From: Deltaproteobacteria bacterium
GTDB taxonomy: Bacteria > Desulfobacterota > Desulfobulbia > Desulfobulbales > Desulfobulbaceae
Direction of reading: 5' to 3'
DNA length: 64,000 bases
Assembly: GCA_024280455.1 (NCBI GenBank)
Contig: JAJRQC010000028.1
Coordinates: 1-64,000, forward strand
The first letter of the stretch is position 1. Each line of letters opens with the position of its first letter. The notes under the pieces are model-generated. The model saw only the letters and a list, made by a program, of their open reading frames with translations, did not search any database and was not told where the DNA came from. Shown here in pieces: positions 17,087-25,779 of the stretch. A program made the position numbers and the translations under genes.

Positions 17087-17374
17087 CTATTCATTCTCTT
17101 CGGCAAAGATGAGCGCTGCCCCTGTCGCCATGGCTTCGGCAGTTTTTCGGCGGGCAGAGGTTAAAATACGTTGCACCGTGCCCCGGGAAACGCCCATTTT
17201 CTCACCAGCTTGTTCCTGAAATAATCCTTCGTAATCACAGAGTTTAAGTGCCTCAAGCTCATCCCTGAACAGGGTTATCTGCTTCAGGTTGATCAAAGGG
17301 GTTCCCGTGGGTTTAAAGGCTCTGCCACAGAAGTTCCCTTCACAACGTCTGACTTTTTTAGGTCGAGGCGACAT
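17087..17374 (-). CDS. DUF134 family putative DNA-binding protein
   Basis: A 95-residue member of the UPF0251/DUF134 family: MSPRPKKVRRC start, an FKP.G.PL block, LEALKLCDYEGLFQEQAGEK and the helix-turn-helix GVSRGTVQRILTSARRKTAEAM. Family members sit beside genes for NifX-like proteins and Mrp-type cluster carriers, and may regulate them; the target is unknown. Cysteines at about residues 11 and 16 could bind a metal. A perfect 8-bp palindromic hairpin at 17488–17505 (GCCACGCC/GGCGTGGC) about 115 bp upstream could be an operator. Confidence 0.85.
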   Translation of the reverse strand: MSPRPKKVRRCEGNFCGRAFKPTGTPLINLKQITLFRDELEALKLCDYEGLFQEQAGEKMGVSRGTVQRILTSARRKTAEAMATGAALIFAEENE

Positions 17375-17639
17375 AACTCACTGTTTTCATGTTTTAATAG
17401 ATACCTTGAAGATGAATCTTTTCGCCGGGCATTCCTATAGATTTTTTGAAGAACTACAGGCTGTTGCAGGGAACTTCGGTCAGCAGTGCCACGCCTTGGC
17501 GTGGCTCGTGTCTGCGTTAGTCCGGCCCCGTTGTAAAAGTCTGTACCACCCGACGAAAAGTTGATTTTTAAAGGGTTGTCAGTTGTCATTTGCAATATTC
17601 AGGTAAATATACAATGGAACATGAAGCATCTGCAAGCTA

Positions 17640-18035
17640 TTAGTGACAGTTCGCATGTCCTTTGCATGCCTGATCGGCCTGGATGATCGGGAACTGACCC
17701 TTCAACATCCCGTCGACAACCGACCTGACAGTCTGTGCAACGTTGCGGTCTGCATAGAATACATCAATGCCCGCATCGACAAATCCTTGCAGGGGCCGGG
17801 CACCGATCCCGCCGACGACAATTGCCTTGACATCCTGATTTTTTAAAAACTGCACCGGAACCATGCAGCCGCCGGCCCCGTGTTCCTGATTGGCGAGGGT
17901 GTCGACTTCGGCTATTTCACCGTCTTGTACTTTGATTATGGTAAACACATCGCAATGGCCGAAGTGATCGGAACGTCCGGCTTCCAGGCCACCTGGATTG
18001 TTGGATGGTACGGCAAAGAATAATGATTTGCTCAT
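17640..18035 (-). CDS. NifX/NifB-like dinitrogenase iron–molybdenum cofactor family protein
   Basis: A 131-residue protein with the ribonuclease-H-like fold of the NifX/NifY/MTH1175 family, which carry or transfer metal clusters. Visible blocks are GRSDHFGHCDVFTI, the VGGIGARPLQGFVDAGIDVF core and a C-terminal tail with CKGHANCH. The His/Cys-rich end is a plausible cluster or metal ligand set. Stand-alone members exist in many anaerobes without nitrogenase, so no nitrogen-fixation role should be assumed. The start at 18035 has AAGGAG nearby. It follows the general order ferredoxin, DUF134, NifX-like read on the minus strand. Confidence 0.9.
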   Translation of the reverse strand: MSKSLFFAVPSNNPGGLEAGRSDHFGHCDVFTIIKVQDGEIAEVDTLANQEHGAGGCMVPVQFLKNQDVKAIVVGGIGARPLQGFVDAGIDVFYADRNVAQTVRSVVDGMLKGQFPIIQADQACKGHANCH

Positions 18036-18126
18036 TGTCTGTTTTCTCCTTAATAAATGGGAAATGTATCTGAAACGCCATGTTTCAGAAATTTTAAGAT
18101 AAATATTTTTTTAAGATAAATAATTC

Positions 18127-18284
18127 GTAACTGTTCAGGAATACTCTCACAGAGTCTACGCTTACCAACCTCTTCGCCAATTTATACCTGCTCGAGTAGT
18201 ATAAGTACGCTTTGCAGTCCTGATGTAAACTCCGAATGAACAGGTAGCGCAGACTCCGAATCCAAGGCGCTCCAGAACAGTTAC
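18127..18284. mobile_element. MITE-like non-coding inverted-repeat element
   Basis: The ends GTAACTGTTCAGGA (18127–18140) and TCCAGAACAGTTAC (18271–18284) are inverted repeats with one mismatch. Similarity continues inward for about 40 bp (AGAGTCTACGCTTACC at the left, the reverse complement of GGAGTCTGCGCTACC at the right). The 158-bp unit encodes nothing and lies in a 556-bp gap (18036–18591) with no other gene. No clear target duplication is visible. Pieces like its ends occur near 4195, 10674 and 23104. Confidence 0.65.
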
Positions 18285-18591
18285 AGCTTAGAGTTTCGGG
18301 TACTTTGTTGCCTCGTCTGAAGAGTTGCAATAATTCTATTTTGCCACGGTTTATTTTTGAACATATGCACACAATATTTCTTTTCCTCACTGCTGTCAAG
18401 GTCGGAATGGTATATTTTTTTCTCTGTGCAGGGATGAGTTTCCCACTGTACTAGGGTTGGGAGGACGATGGGCCGGATCGCGGAGCCCGTTCTTTTCAAT
18501 GGACAACTTGTACACGTTCAAGTATTTTATAATGTTTTTAAAAAAATCATTTATGCAGGACAGATCTGCTTTCCGCCGCAAAGCATACGCA

Positions 18592-19164
18592 ATGAAATAT
18601 TTTATATACATCCTGTTCTACCTGACAATGCTGTCCCTCCTTTTTCCCTTCGCTCTTTTAGCAGAGCAGAAAAAAGAGCCGGAGCTGGTGGACATCATCA
18701 TAACCACATCCAAAAGCCACTTACTTCTCTTTGCCACTGTCAAAAACTGTTTTACCGAGGACATGGTCAAAGGCGTACACAACGGCATCCCGATCACCTT
18801 TAACTTCCATGTTGAGCTTGATGCCGTGCGCAGTGGCTGGTTTGATTCCACCCTGGTTGAGCCCACGCTGACCCATACACTGCGTTACAACTCCTTCAAA
18901 GAGGAGTACGAGGTCATTTTCTCGGAAAATAAAGGTCAGGCCGTCACTACTCGCTCTCTACAGAAGGCAAAGGATCTCATTGCTGAGGTTAGCGGTTTTC
19001 AGCTTATTGAACGTAAGAAGCTGGTGCCGGATGCGCCCTATGCTTTGAAAATCAAGGCCCCTCTGACGGAAGCAACTCTGCCGCTTGGAATGCATTACAT
19101 CCTGCCATTCACCTCATTTTGGAATTTTGAAACCGATTGGAGAACTATTGAGTTTCGTTATTAG
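18592..19164 (+). CDS. DUF4390 domain-containing exported protein
   Basis: A 190-residue protein with a signal peptide (hydrophobic MKYFIYILFYLTMLSLLFPF, cleavage after about residue 24) and a DUF4390-type periplasmic domain: ELVDIIITTSKSHLLLFATV, GIPITFNFHVELD, SWF-type residues, then TLTHTLRYNSFKEEYEV. Its function is unknown; in relatives it is encoded directly before an NtrY-type sensor kinase, as here, so it may be linked to that signalling system. I chose ATG at 18592, which begins the signal peptide, over an upstream ATG at 18553; neither has a good ribosome-binding site. Confidence 0.8.
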   Translation: MKYFIYILFYLTMLSLLFPFALLAEQKKEPELVDIIITTSKSHLLLFATVKNCFTEDMVKGVHNGIPITFNFHVELDAVRSGWFDSTLVEPTLTHTLRYNSFKEEYEVIFSENKGQAVTTRSLQKAKDLIAEVSGFQLIERKKLVPDAPYALKIKAPLTEATLPLGMHYILPFTSFWNFETDWRTIEFRY

Positions 19165-19171
19165 TCTTTGC

Positions 19172-19300
19172 AATTATGATGGACTTGTAAAAAGGCAAAA
19201 ACGCCATTTGCACTGTACGTAAATACAAAAAGTTGCAACCTTCCCGCCGTCGGTGGCGAGGCTTTTCGAAGTCTTCGCTATCTACGACACCGACAATTAT
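19172..19300. repeat. Dispersed intergenic repeat, copy A
   Basis: Runs from AATTATGATGGACTTGTAAA to CGACACCGACAATTAT. Compared with copy B (24825–24937), the first roughly 75 bp match nearly base for base, and the final part keeps CGTCGGT and CGACACCGACAA, which can pair. It fills the gap between the DUF4390 gene and ntrY, ending 30 bp before the ntrY start, so it is probably transcribed as leader RNA. Confidence 0.85.
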
Positions 19301-19329
19301 AAATAAAAACCCATTTACCCGGGCCAGGT

Positions 19330-21135
19330 ATGCTCACTCAGGAACAGAAAAAAAAGAAACAACGGCTTGTCCGTTATGTTATTATTTTCTGCGCTCTGCT
19401 TATCCCGGTGCTGGGATACCTGCAAAGCGGTCTGCTCAAGGGAGAAACCTCGCTGCCGATCTCGAGCACGGTGCTCATTTTCGCCCTGATCAACATCAAC
19501 GGCCTCCTGCTCCTGCTCATGCTCTACCTGGTTCTGCGGAATCTGGTTGAACTCATCTTTGAACGTAAACAGAAGATTCTTGGTTCAAAGCTGCGAACCC
19601 GGCTTGTCATTTCCTTTATTGCCCTGTCGCTGGTCCCCACCATCATTCTTTTTCTTGTATCCATGCGTTTTGTTTCAACTTCCATGGATTACTGGTTCAA
19701 CTCGAATGTTGAAGACTCACTGCAGGCATCACTGAAACTGGCCCAGACCTTTTACCACGACATCGAGAAACGGGCCGAGAACATGGGCAGGCAGGTGGCT
19801 CTGCTCATGGAAAACGGCAAGGTGCAGACCGACGATATTGATGCCTTGCAGCAGCTCTTTGAGCGCACCCTTGCCATAGCGCCCCCGGGCGCCCCGGACG
19901 GCCTCACCCTGCTTGATAACAATCGTAAGGAACTTGTCATGGTCCGGGGACCACGGCTGCTTCCCATTGTGCTGCCTGCCATACCCACTGAGGCCGTACG
20001 CATGGCCCAGGATAAAGGACAGACAAAAATCGTCTCCGCCAACACCATGATTGGGGAGCTGGTCCAGGCCATTGTTCCCATTCACCTGTCAACCGATGAG
20101 GACGATCTGTTCTTCCTGGTGACCACCCTGCTGATCCCCTCTGAAAAACTTTCCCTGATGCAGGCGGTGTCCAAAGGAATCACCGACTATCAGCAGCTGG
20201 TGATGCTCAAGGCTCCCATCAAACTCAGCCTGATCATAATGCTGCTGATCATAACCCTGCTGATTCTCTTTGGTGCTATCTGGTTCGGATTTTATATTGC
20301 CCGGACTTTAACCGGCCCCATAAACAAGCTGGCCCTTGCTACCCGACGGGTGGCTGATGGCGACCTGGATTTCACCCTGGAAAAAGAATCCGATGACGAA
20401 ATGGGAATGCTGGTTGATTCATTCAACAGTATGACCGCCGACCTTCTGGCCAGCAACCGGCAACTGGCCCAGGCCCATGATGCCCTGCAGCAAAGCACAT
20501 CCATTTCCGAACAGCGCCGGCAGTACCTGGAAACCATCCTTAAAAATGTTGCGGCCGGCGTCATTGCCATCAGCGAAGATAACCAGATCACTACCATCAA
20601 TCGTTTTGCCGAGGAACTTCTGAAAATTGATCTGTCCTCTTTTCTGGGCCAGGATTTTCATGAGGTGCTGGCCCGGCCGCATGTGATGGTTATGGACCGG
20701 TTCCTCCGTGAACTGCACGAGTCGGGCAAACATTCCATTGAGCGTCATCTGCGATTGACCGTGCGCCCGGGTGAGACCCTCTCGCTGCTGGTCAATGTGA
20801 CCCGGATGTTTGATGACGAACACCAGCCCATCGGCTATGTCATTGTTTTCGATAACCTGACCAATCTCGAAAAAGCCCAGCGTCTGGCCGCCTGGCAGGA
20901 GGTGGCACGTCGTATTGCCCATGAGATAAAAAATCCCCTCACCCCTATTCAGCTTTCAGCCCAGCGTCTGCGCAAACGCTATCTGGACAGTCTGCCCCGT
21001 GACTCTGACATCTTTGATCAATGTACGGCAACCATTATCACCCAGGTGGATGAGATCAAACGGCTGGTGAGTGAGTTCTCGGATTTTGCACGTATGCCGA
21101 GGGTCAGGAAAAACTCAGCGACATGGCCGGGATGA
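19330..21135 (+). CDS. ntrY: NtrY-type sensor histidine kinase, N-terminal part (frame broken)
   Basis: A membrane histidine kinase of the nitrogen-responsive NtrY family. Three membrane segments at the N-terminus and one near residue 300 flank a periplasmic domain. A HAMP linker follows (about 320–370), then a PAS domain (about 390–500) and the phosphoacceptor helix with RRIAHEIKNPLTPIQLSAQR (His about 531). The frame ends with an unrelated 10-residue tail after SDFARMPRVR. A single missing base near 21101–21110 restores the join to the ATPase domain, which continues in another frame from 21123. As written, this product could not autophosphorylate alone. Confidence 0.9.
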   Translation: MLTQEQKKKKQRLVRYVIIFCALLIPVLGYLQSGLLKGETSLPISSTVLIFALININGLLLLLMLYLVLRNLVELIFERKQKILGSKLRTRLVISFIALSLVPTIILFLVSMRFVSTSMDYWFNSNVEDSLQASLKLAQTFYHDIEKRAENMGRQVALLMENGKVQTDDIDALQQLFERTLAIAPPGAPDGLTLLDNNRKELVMVRGPRLLPIVLPAIPTEAVRMAQDKGQTKIVSANTMIGELVQAIVPIHLSTDEDDLFFLVTTLLIPSEKLSLMQAVSKGITDYQQLVMLKAPIKLSLIIMLLIITLLILFGAIWFGFYIARTLTGPINKLALATRRVADGDLDFTLEKESDDEMGMLVDSFNSMTADLLASNRQLAQAHDALQQSTSISEQRRQYLETILKNVAAGVIAISEDNQITTINRFAEELLKIDLSSFLGQDFHEVLARPHVMVMDRFLRELHESGKHSIERHLRLTVRPGETLSLLVNVTRMFDDEHQPIGYVIVFDNLTNLEKAQRLAAWQEVARRIAHEIKNPLTPIQLSAQRLRKRYLDSLPRDSDIFDQCTATIITQVDEIKRLVSEFSDFARMPRVRKNSATWPG

Positions 21136-21545
21136 TAACGGATACCCTGGTCCTGTACCGTGAGGCCCATAAACACATCGGATTTTTCACGGACATTGCA
21201 CCGGATATTTCGTCGTTTCAATTCGATCCGGTACAGATGAAACGGGTATTGATCAATCTGCTCGACAATGCGGTCGGTATTCTGCCCGAGGGCGGAGAAA
21301 TCCATATCGAACTCAAACGCAAGCAAAATTCCGTTTTGCTGTCCGTTGCCGACAACGGACCCGGCATCAGCGACAAGGTCAAACCCCGGCTCTTTGAACC
21401 CTACTTTTCAACCCGTAAGTCCGGAACCGGCCTTGGCCTGGCCATCACCCACACCATCGTCGCAGAACATAACGGCTCTATTACCGTGCATGGGAATGTA
21501 CCCACCGGCTCGGTCTTTACAGTTGAGCTCCCGGTTGATACCTGA
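21123..21545 (+). CDS. ntrY: NtrY-type kinase, ATPase domain (second half of the broken gene)
   Basis: This frame encodes the HATPase_c domain of the same kinase: the N box KRVLINLLDNAVGILPEGG, the G1 box VADNGPGIS, the F box LFEPYFSTRK and the G2 box GTGLGLAITHTIVAEH. The 140 residues open with an ATG in MAGMITDTLVLYREAH, which aligns with the linker just after the phosphoacceptor domain. It could be expressed alone only if ribosomes restart at this ATG, which overlaps the first part by 13 bases. A one-base sequence error, a real mutation, or a split two-protein kinase are the alternatives; the first two are likelier. Confidence 0.9.
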   Translation: MAGMITDTLVLYREAHKHIGFFTDIAPDISSFQFDPVQMKRVLINLLDNAVGILPEGGEIHIELKRKQNSVLLSVADNGPGISDKVKPRLFEPYFSTRKSGTGLGLAITHTIVAEHNGSITVHGNVPTGSVFTVELPVDT

Positions 21546-21641
21546 TATATATTTTAGTTGGTGAAGAACAGCCTGTTAACAGCTGTAGAATCCCGTGGCT
21601 TCGGATACACAGAGAGAACTGAAGACGTTTTTTCGTCTTTC

Positions 21642-21669
21642 GACACCTGATACCTGACACCTGATACCT
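21642..21669 (+). repeat. 7-bp tandem repeat array (GAYACCT)4
   Basis: GACACCT, GATACCT, GACACCT, GATACCT in perfect register, which also makes two exact 14-bp copies. It ends five bases before the ntrX ATG at 21675 and displaces any ribosome-binding site. Just upstream is an AAGACG/CGTCTT hairpin with a T6 loop. Confidence 0.9.
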
Positions 21670-21674
21670 GAATC

Positions 21675-23060
21675 ATGCCGGACACTATCCTGATCATAGA
21701 CGATGAAGCGCCCATACGGGAGGCGTTGTCTGGTATTCTTGCCGATGAGGGATTCAAGGCATTAACTGCGGCCAATGCTGAAGAGGGGTTCGGAATACTG
21801 GAAAGGGAAGAAGTCCAGCTCGTCCTGCTTGATATCTGGATGCCCGGCATGGATGGTCTGGAGGCCCTGACTGTGATCAGAGAGCGCTTTGACCTGCCGA
21901 TTATCATGATCTCCGGCCATGGAACCATTGAAACTGCGGTCCAGGCCACCCGCAAAGGAGCGTTTGATTTTATTGAAAAGCCCCTTTCCTATGATAAAAT
22001 TATCCTGGCCATCAAAAACGGCATTCATGTCGCCCGTCTGGAACGGGAAAACAGGCTCCTTAAGGCGGCAAGCCCGAAACAGACCGAAATCACCGGTACT
22101 TCACCGGCTATTCTCAGGGTCAAAAAACAGATTGAGCGGGTTGCGCCCACCGATGCCTCGGTCCTGATCCTCGGTGAACACGGCACCGGCAAGGAGCTGG
22201 TTGCCCAGACCATTCACCACCAGTCAACCCGCAGCGGGCATCCCCTGGTCGAAGTCAACTGCGCCGCCATTCCTGAAGACCTGATTGAATCCGAGCTCTT
22301 CGGTCATGAAAAGGGATCCTTTACCGGGGCAACGGAAAGAAGGCAGGGAAAATTCGATCAGGCCGACGGCGGTACTCTTTTTCTTGATGAGATCGGTGAC
22401 ATGAGCCTGAAAAGCCAGGCCAAGGTCTTGCGTATCCTCCAGGAACAACGCTTTGAACGGGTAGGGGGCTCTAAGACCATCAACGTCGATGTCCGTATCC
22501 TGGCGGCAACCAATAAAAACCTGGAAGAGGAAATCGCCGCCGGTAATTTTCGGGCCGACCTGTTTTACCGGCTTAATGTGGTTCCCATAGAGGTTCCCGG
22601 GCTCAATGATCGTCGGCAGGATATCCCTCTGCTGGTGGAGGCCTTCCTGTCACAGTTCCGGAAAAAAGGGCTGGGCAAAAAAGAATTCACCTCCAGGTCG
22701 TTAGAGCTGTTCATGGCACACTCGTGGCCGGGGAATATCCGTGAATTGAAAAATATGGTTGAACGTCTCCTGATCATGACCTCGGGTTCAATTATCCACT
22801 CTGAAGATGTCGGCCAGTATCTCGGGGACCCTGCGGAAAATCCGGCTTCGATACCGTTTCCTGAGGTCGTGGCCGATTACCGGAACCTTAATTTCAAAGA
22901 TGCCCGCAAACAGTTTGAACACGACTATCTCAAAGCCCGTTTGATTGAAAACGAGGGCAACATTTCACGCACGGCCCAGCAGGTCGGCATGGAGCGAAGC
23001 CATCTCCACAAAAAGGTCAAGGCGCTGGCAATAGAACTCAACCCGGCCTCATCCGCCTGA
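21675..23060 (+). CDS. ntrX: NtrX-type sigma-54-dependent response regulator
   Basis: A 461-residue regulator with a receiver domain (about 1–120; phosphoacceptor in VLLDIWMPGMDG, Lys in EKPL), a sigma-54 activating AAA+ domain and a C-terminal Fis-type helix-turn-helix (ISRTAQQVGMERSHLHKKVK). In the AAA+ domain the Walker A is GEHGTGKE, the sigma-54 contact loop reads GSFTGA, and Walker B is LFLDEIGD. The GSFTGA variant is common in the NtrX branch and often goes with weak or absent sigma-54 activation. It lies downstream of ntrY and should be its partner; a heptamer array immediately precedes its start. Confidence 0.95.
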   Translation: MPDTILIIDDEAPIREALSGILADEGFKALTAANAEEGFGILEREEVQLVLLDIWMPGMDGLEALTVIRERFDLPIIMISGHGTIETAVQATRKGAFDFIEKPLSYDKIILAIKNGIHVARLERENRLLKAASPKQTEITGTSPAILRVKKQIERVAPTDASVLILGEHGTGKELVAQTIHHQSTRSGHPLVEVNCAAIPEDLIESELFGHEKGSFTGATERRQGKFDQADGGTLFLDEIGDMSLKSQAKVLRILQEQRFERVGGSKTINVDVRILAATNKNLEEEIAAGNFRADLFYRLNVVPIEVPGLNDRRQDIPLLVEAFLSQFRKKGLGKKEFTSRSLELFMAHSWPGNIRELKNMVERLLIMTSGSIIHSEDVGQYLGDPAENPASIPFPEVVADYRNLNFKDARKQFEHDYLKARLIENEGNISRTAQQVGMERSHLHKKVKALAIELNPASSA

Positions 23061-23177
23061 GAGTTTTTTAATTTTTTAAACGGCACCCAGGCCCGGGCTT
23101 GTTGCAGTCTGCACTCTCCTGCGAAATCAACGCACAAAAAAAACAACAAATAAACAAAATAATATAGAGGTTACTGT

Positions 23178-24155
23178 ATGGTTTTTCCAGAATATCGGCC
23201 CCGCCGTATGCGCCAGAACGAAACCCTGCGGGCAATGATCCGTGAAACACGACTCTCCCCTGATCAGATGATCTATCCCCTTTTTGTCATGCCCGGAAAA
23301 GGGAAGAGGGAAGAGGTCTCCTCCATGCCCGGTGTCTATCGGATCTCCGTTGATCAGCTCAAAAAAGAGGCTGCGTCCTGCATGGAGGTCGGGGTCAACT
23401 CGGTTATCCTGTTTGGGCTGCCGGAGAAGAAAGACGCCATGGGGTCAGGGGCCTATGCCGGGGACGGTATCGTCCAGCGGGCTATCCGTGAGCTCAAGAA
23501 TTCCTGTCCGGAGCTCAATGTGATCACCGATGTCTGTCTCTGTGAATATACCGATCATGGTCATTGCGGCTGTCTGGTCGGACATGAGGTCGATAATGAT
23601 GCCACCCTGGAACTGCTGGCAAAAACCGCCCTGTCCCATGTAAAGGCCGGAGCCGACATTGTCGCTCCTTCTGATATGATGGATGGCCGGGTCAGTGAGA
23701 TTCGTTCCACTCTGGATGAAAACAACTTTCATATGATCCCGATCATGTCGTATGCGGTTAAATATGCCTCGGCTTTTTACGGGCCGTTCCGGGATGCGGC
23801 CGACTGCGCGCCCCAGTTCGGTGATCGGCGCAGCTATCAAATGGACCCTGCCAACATTCGTGAGGCCCTGCGGGAGGCAACTCTTGACGTGGAAGAGGGG
23901 GCCGATATCCTGATGGTTAAACCGGCGGTTGCCTATCTTGATGTCATCAGCCACTTACGTGATGAATTCGACCTGCCGGTTGCGGCCTATCATGTCAGTG
24001 GAGAGTATGCCATGATCAAGGCGGCTGCTGAAAAGGGCTGGATTGACGGTGACCGGGTCATGGCCGAGACCCTGCTCTCCATCAGGCGGGCCGGGGCTGA
24101 TATTATTATCACCTATTTTGCCAAAGATATGGCCAGGCTGTTACGGCAGGGGTAG
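23178..24155 (+). CDS. hemB: Delta-aminolevulinic acid dehydratase (porphobilinogen synthase)
   Basis: Condenses two 5-aminolevulinate molecules into porphobilinogen, the first shared step of tetrapyrrole synthesis (haem, sirohaem, cobalamin). The 325-residue TIM barrel has the metal-binding cysteine cluster in [16 protein letters not shown] (about residues 116–131), so it is probably a zinc enzyme. It also has the catalytic lysines in [15 protein letters not shown] and [15 protein letters not shown]. Length and ends match the family. The gap before it (23061–23177) contains a GCAGTCTGCACTCTCCTGCG patch akin to the repeat element at 18127. Confidence 0.97.
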   Translation: MVFPEYRPRRMRQNETLRAMIRETRLSPDQMIYPLFVMPGKGKREEVSSMPGVYRISVDQLKKEAASCMEVGVNSVILFGLPEKKDAMGSGAYAGDGIVQRAIRELKNSCPELNVITDVCLCEYTDHGHCGCLVGHEVDNDATLELLAKTALSHVKAGADIVAPSDMMDGRVSEIRSTLDENNFHMIPIMSYAVKYASAFYGPFRDAADCAPQFGDRRSYQMDPANIREALREATLDVEEGADILMVKPAVAYLDVISHLRDEFDLPVAAYHVSGEYAMIKAAAEKGWIDGDRVMAETLLSIRRAGADIIITYFAKDMARLLRQG

Positions 24156-24224
24156 CCGGGTGGATATGCGGAGATATCCGGTTTACCTGAGAACTCGACC
24201 TATAACCAGTAGCAGGGGATGTTT

Positions 24225-24713
24225 ATGAGAAGAATGCGCATTGTTACCTTATTGTTGATCTTTACTTGTTTTCATTCATTAGCCTTTGCTGAAGATACTC
24301 AACCAAAAGAGCGTTTTCAAAAAGATGGCGAATCCATAGTGATTGATTCTCTAACCGGTCTGATGTGGGCACGGCAGGACAATGGCAAAGATATTGACTG
24401 GTGGGCTGCCAGCGATTTCTGTAAGGAGTTCAATGCCGGGGGGTACACGGACTGGAGACTGCCGGATATAAAAGAGCTTGCCACCCTGTATACACCTGAG
24501 CAGAGCAACGAAGATGGATACCTTGTTGCCGGCCCCATAAAATTAACCGACTGTTGTATCTGGTCCTCTTATGATATCCTGGGAGGAGCTTTAACATTTA
24601 GCTTCAAGTCTGGGAAAAGAAACCCCAATTCCTTTGGAAATACGTATCAATTACGAGTACTGCCCGTTCGAGGCACCAGCAAAATAAATTTACGAAAGTA
24701 TAAGACTTTTTGA
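24225..24713 (+). CDS. Exported DUF1566 (Lcl C-terminal-like) domain protein
   Basis: A 162-residue protein with a signal peptide (MRRMRIVTLLLIFTCFHSLAF, cleavage near AFA-ED). One DUF1566 domain follows: DSLTGLMWARQDNGKDIDWW, EFNAGGYTDWRLPDIKELATLY, a CCIWSS segment and YQLRVLPVRG. The fold resembles C-type lectin and formylglycine-type domains; function is unknown. I chose the ATG at 24225, six bases after AGGGG, over the ATG at 24219 that abuts it. It stands alone between hemB and the accessory zone and may already belong to the latter. Confidence 0.8.
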   Translation: MRRMRIVTLLLIFTCFHSLAFAEDTQPKERFQKDGESIVIDSLTGLMWARQDNGKDIDWWAASDFCKEFNAGGYTDWRLPDIKELATLYTPEQSNEDGYLVAGPIKLTDCCIWSSYDILGGALTFSFKSGKRNPNSFGNTYQLRVLPVRGTSKINLRKYKTF

Positions 24714-24824
24714 GAAGGATCAACGGAAAAAAAGAAACATGCCCAGTATCGGCTGGCATCTGATCTGCTCGGCCCTGGCGGCTGAGCGAGACCCACCACT
24801 GTGGCTCAGCTCTACAGAGACTTG

Positions 24825-24937
24825 AATTATGATGGACTCGTAAAAAGGCAAAAACGCCATTTGCACTTCACGGAATTACAAGAAGTTATAACCTTTCCGT
24901 CGTCGGTTTTGTGGCTTTTTGCGACACCGACAATCAT
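24825..24937. repeat. Dispersed intergenic repeat, copy B
   Basis: The second full copy of the 19172 repeat, from AATTATGATGGACTCGTAAA to GCGACACCGACAATCAT, shorter by the GAAGTCTTCGCTATCTA stretch present in copies A and C. It lies in a 411-bp gap (24714–25124) whose only other items are an inverted repeat GCTGAGC/GCTCAGC (24781–24810) and the attC-like site. Confidence 0.85.
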
Positions 24938-25068
24938 TGGGTTGTCCTTCTTGTTACCCTGCTAAGAGGAATGATATCCGGCTGTAAATGAATCAACTTC
25001 TTGAATTTATTAACGTTTTGTGGCTTGCGGAGCTGTTGAGGAGGATAACTTATAGATAATTGATAAAT

Positions 25069-25110
25069 TAACAGGTTACGCTGCTTTCGGCGGTGTAATT
25101 ACTTGTTAGC
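25069..25110. other. attC-like recombination site (tentative)
   Basis: The stretch starts TAACAGGTTAC and ends GTAATTACTTGTTAGC; these arms pair imperfectly, as the arms of integron attC sites do. A second TAACAAGGC half-site overlaps the stop codon of the next gene (25722–25730). It is short for an attC, and the right core GTTAGCC is not canonical. No integrase is present in the window. Confidence 0.3.
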
Positions 25111-25124
25111 CGTCCTAAAATGAG

Positions 25125-25724
25125 ATGCCGATGAAGGAAGAAGAAATTTATGCAGTCGTTGAGGCTGCAGTAAAAAATAGTGCTGGAATGGATGCCTGGC
25201 AAATATTTATGCTTATAGTAGCAAGTGCATTGGCTGCTTTTTTTGGAGCATATTTAAAAGAGAAAGCAAAAGGGGCTGCGACGAAAGAAGATATAGAAGA
25301 AATCACACAAAAAATCGAAGGCGTAAAACGTGAAGTTGAGAAAAATAAGGAAATTGATTCAATTAAATACAATTTAAAATATGAAGCATGCCTTGAATCA
25401 TTGAACCTCATTGATGCTCACTTCAGCCATTTGCTAACGCCATCAAAAGAGGGGGACATTATCAAACAATATGCATCTACTAAAGATGCAAGAAAATGTC
25501 ACAGTAAATTAATATTGTCTTGTGAGAACACTGAGTTAATCGAAAAATTTGATGAAATAATGTTTGGCCCAAAAAACACAGAAACTACTTCTCGAGCACC
25601 TACTGATTTATTAAATGATTACCGTAATTTAATTCGTAAAGAGTTGGAGTTTGGTGGGGAATTATCATTGGATCGTGATCGAGCTTGGTTTGGCAAATTA
25701 AACTGCGAGAACAAAAACGGCTAA
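25125..25724 (+). CDS. Membrane-anchored coiled-coil protein of unknown function
   Basis: A 199-residue protein I do not recognise. It has one membrane helix (about residues 24–44, WQIFMLIVASALAAFFGAYL), then a charged coiled-coil segment (about 47–75, rich in Lys and Glu), then a soluble helical domain of about 120 residues with no known motif. The coding sequence is much richer in A and T than its neighbours, which suggests transfer. The stop codon TAA overlaps a TAACAAGGC sequence like an attC end, and a possible attC precedes the gene, so it may be a captured integron cassette. A GCCG-flanked TTGTTAG/CTAACAA pair brackets it. Confidence 0.65.
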   Translation: MPMKEEEIYAVVEAAVKNSAGMDAWQIFMLIVASALAAFFGAYLKEKAKGAATKEDIEEITQKIEGVKREVEKNKEIDSIKYNLKYEACLESLNLIDAHFSHLLTPSKEGDIIKQYASTKDARKCHSKLILSCENTELIEKFDEIMFGPKNTETTSRAPTDLLNDYRNLIRKELEFGGELSLDRDRAWFGKLNCENKNG

Positions 25725-25779
25725 CAAGGCAAGCGCACTCGGACAGCCACAACACCATCAGAGCCATCTGGAAGAAAGA

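Noticed and set aside
17293-17595. 100-residue minus-strand frame overlapping the DUF134 gene
   Set aside because: It overlaps the well-supported DUF134 gene in another frame, has no domain, and spans a palindrome in what looks like a regulatory gap.
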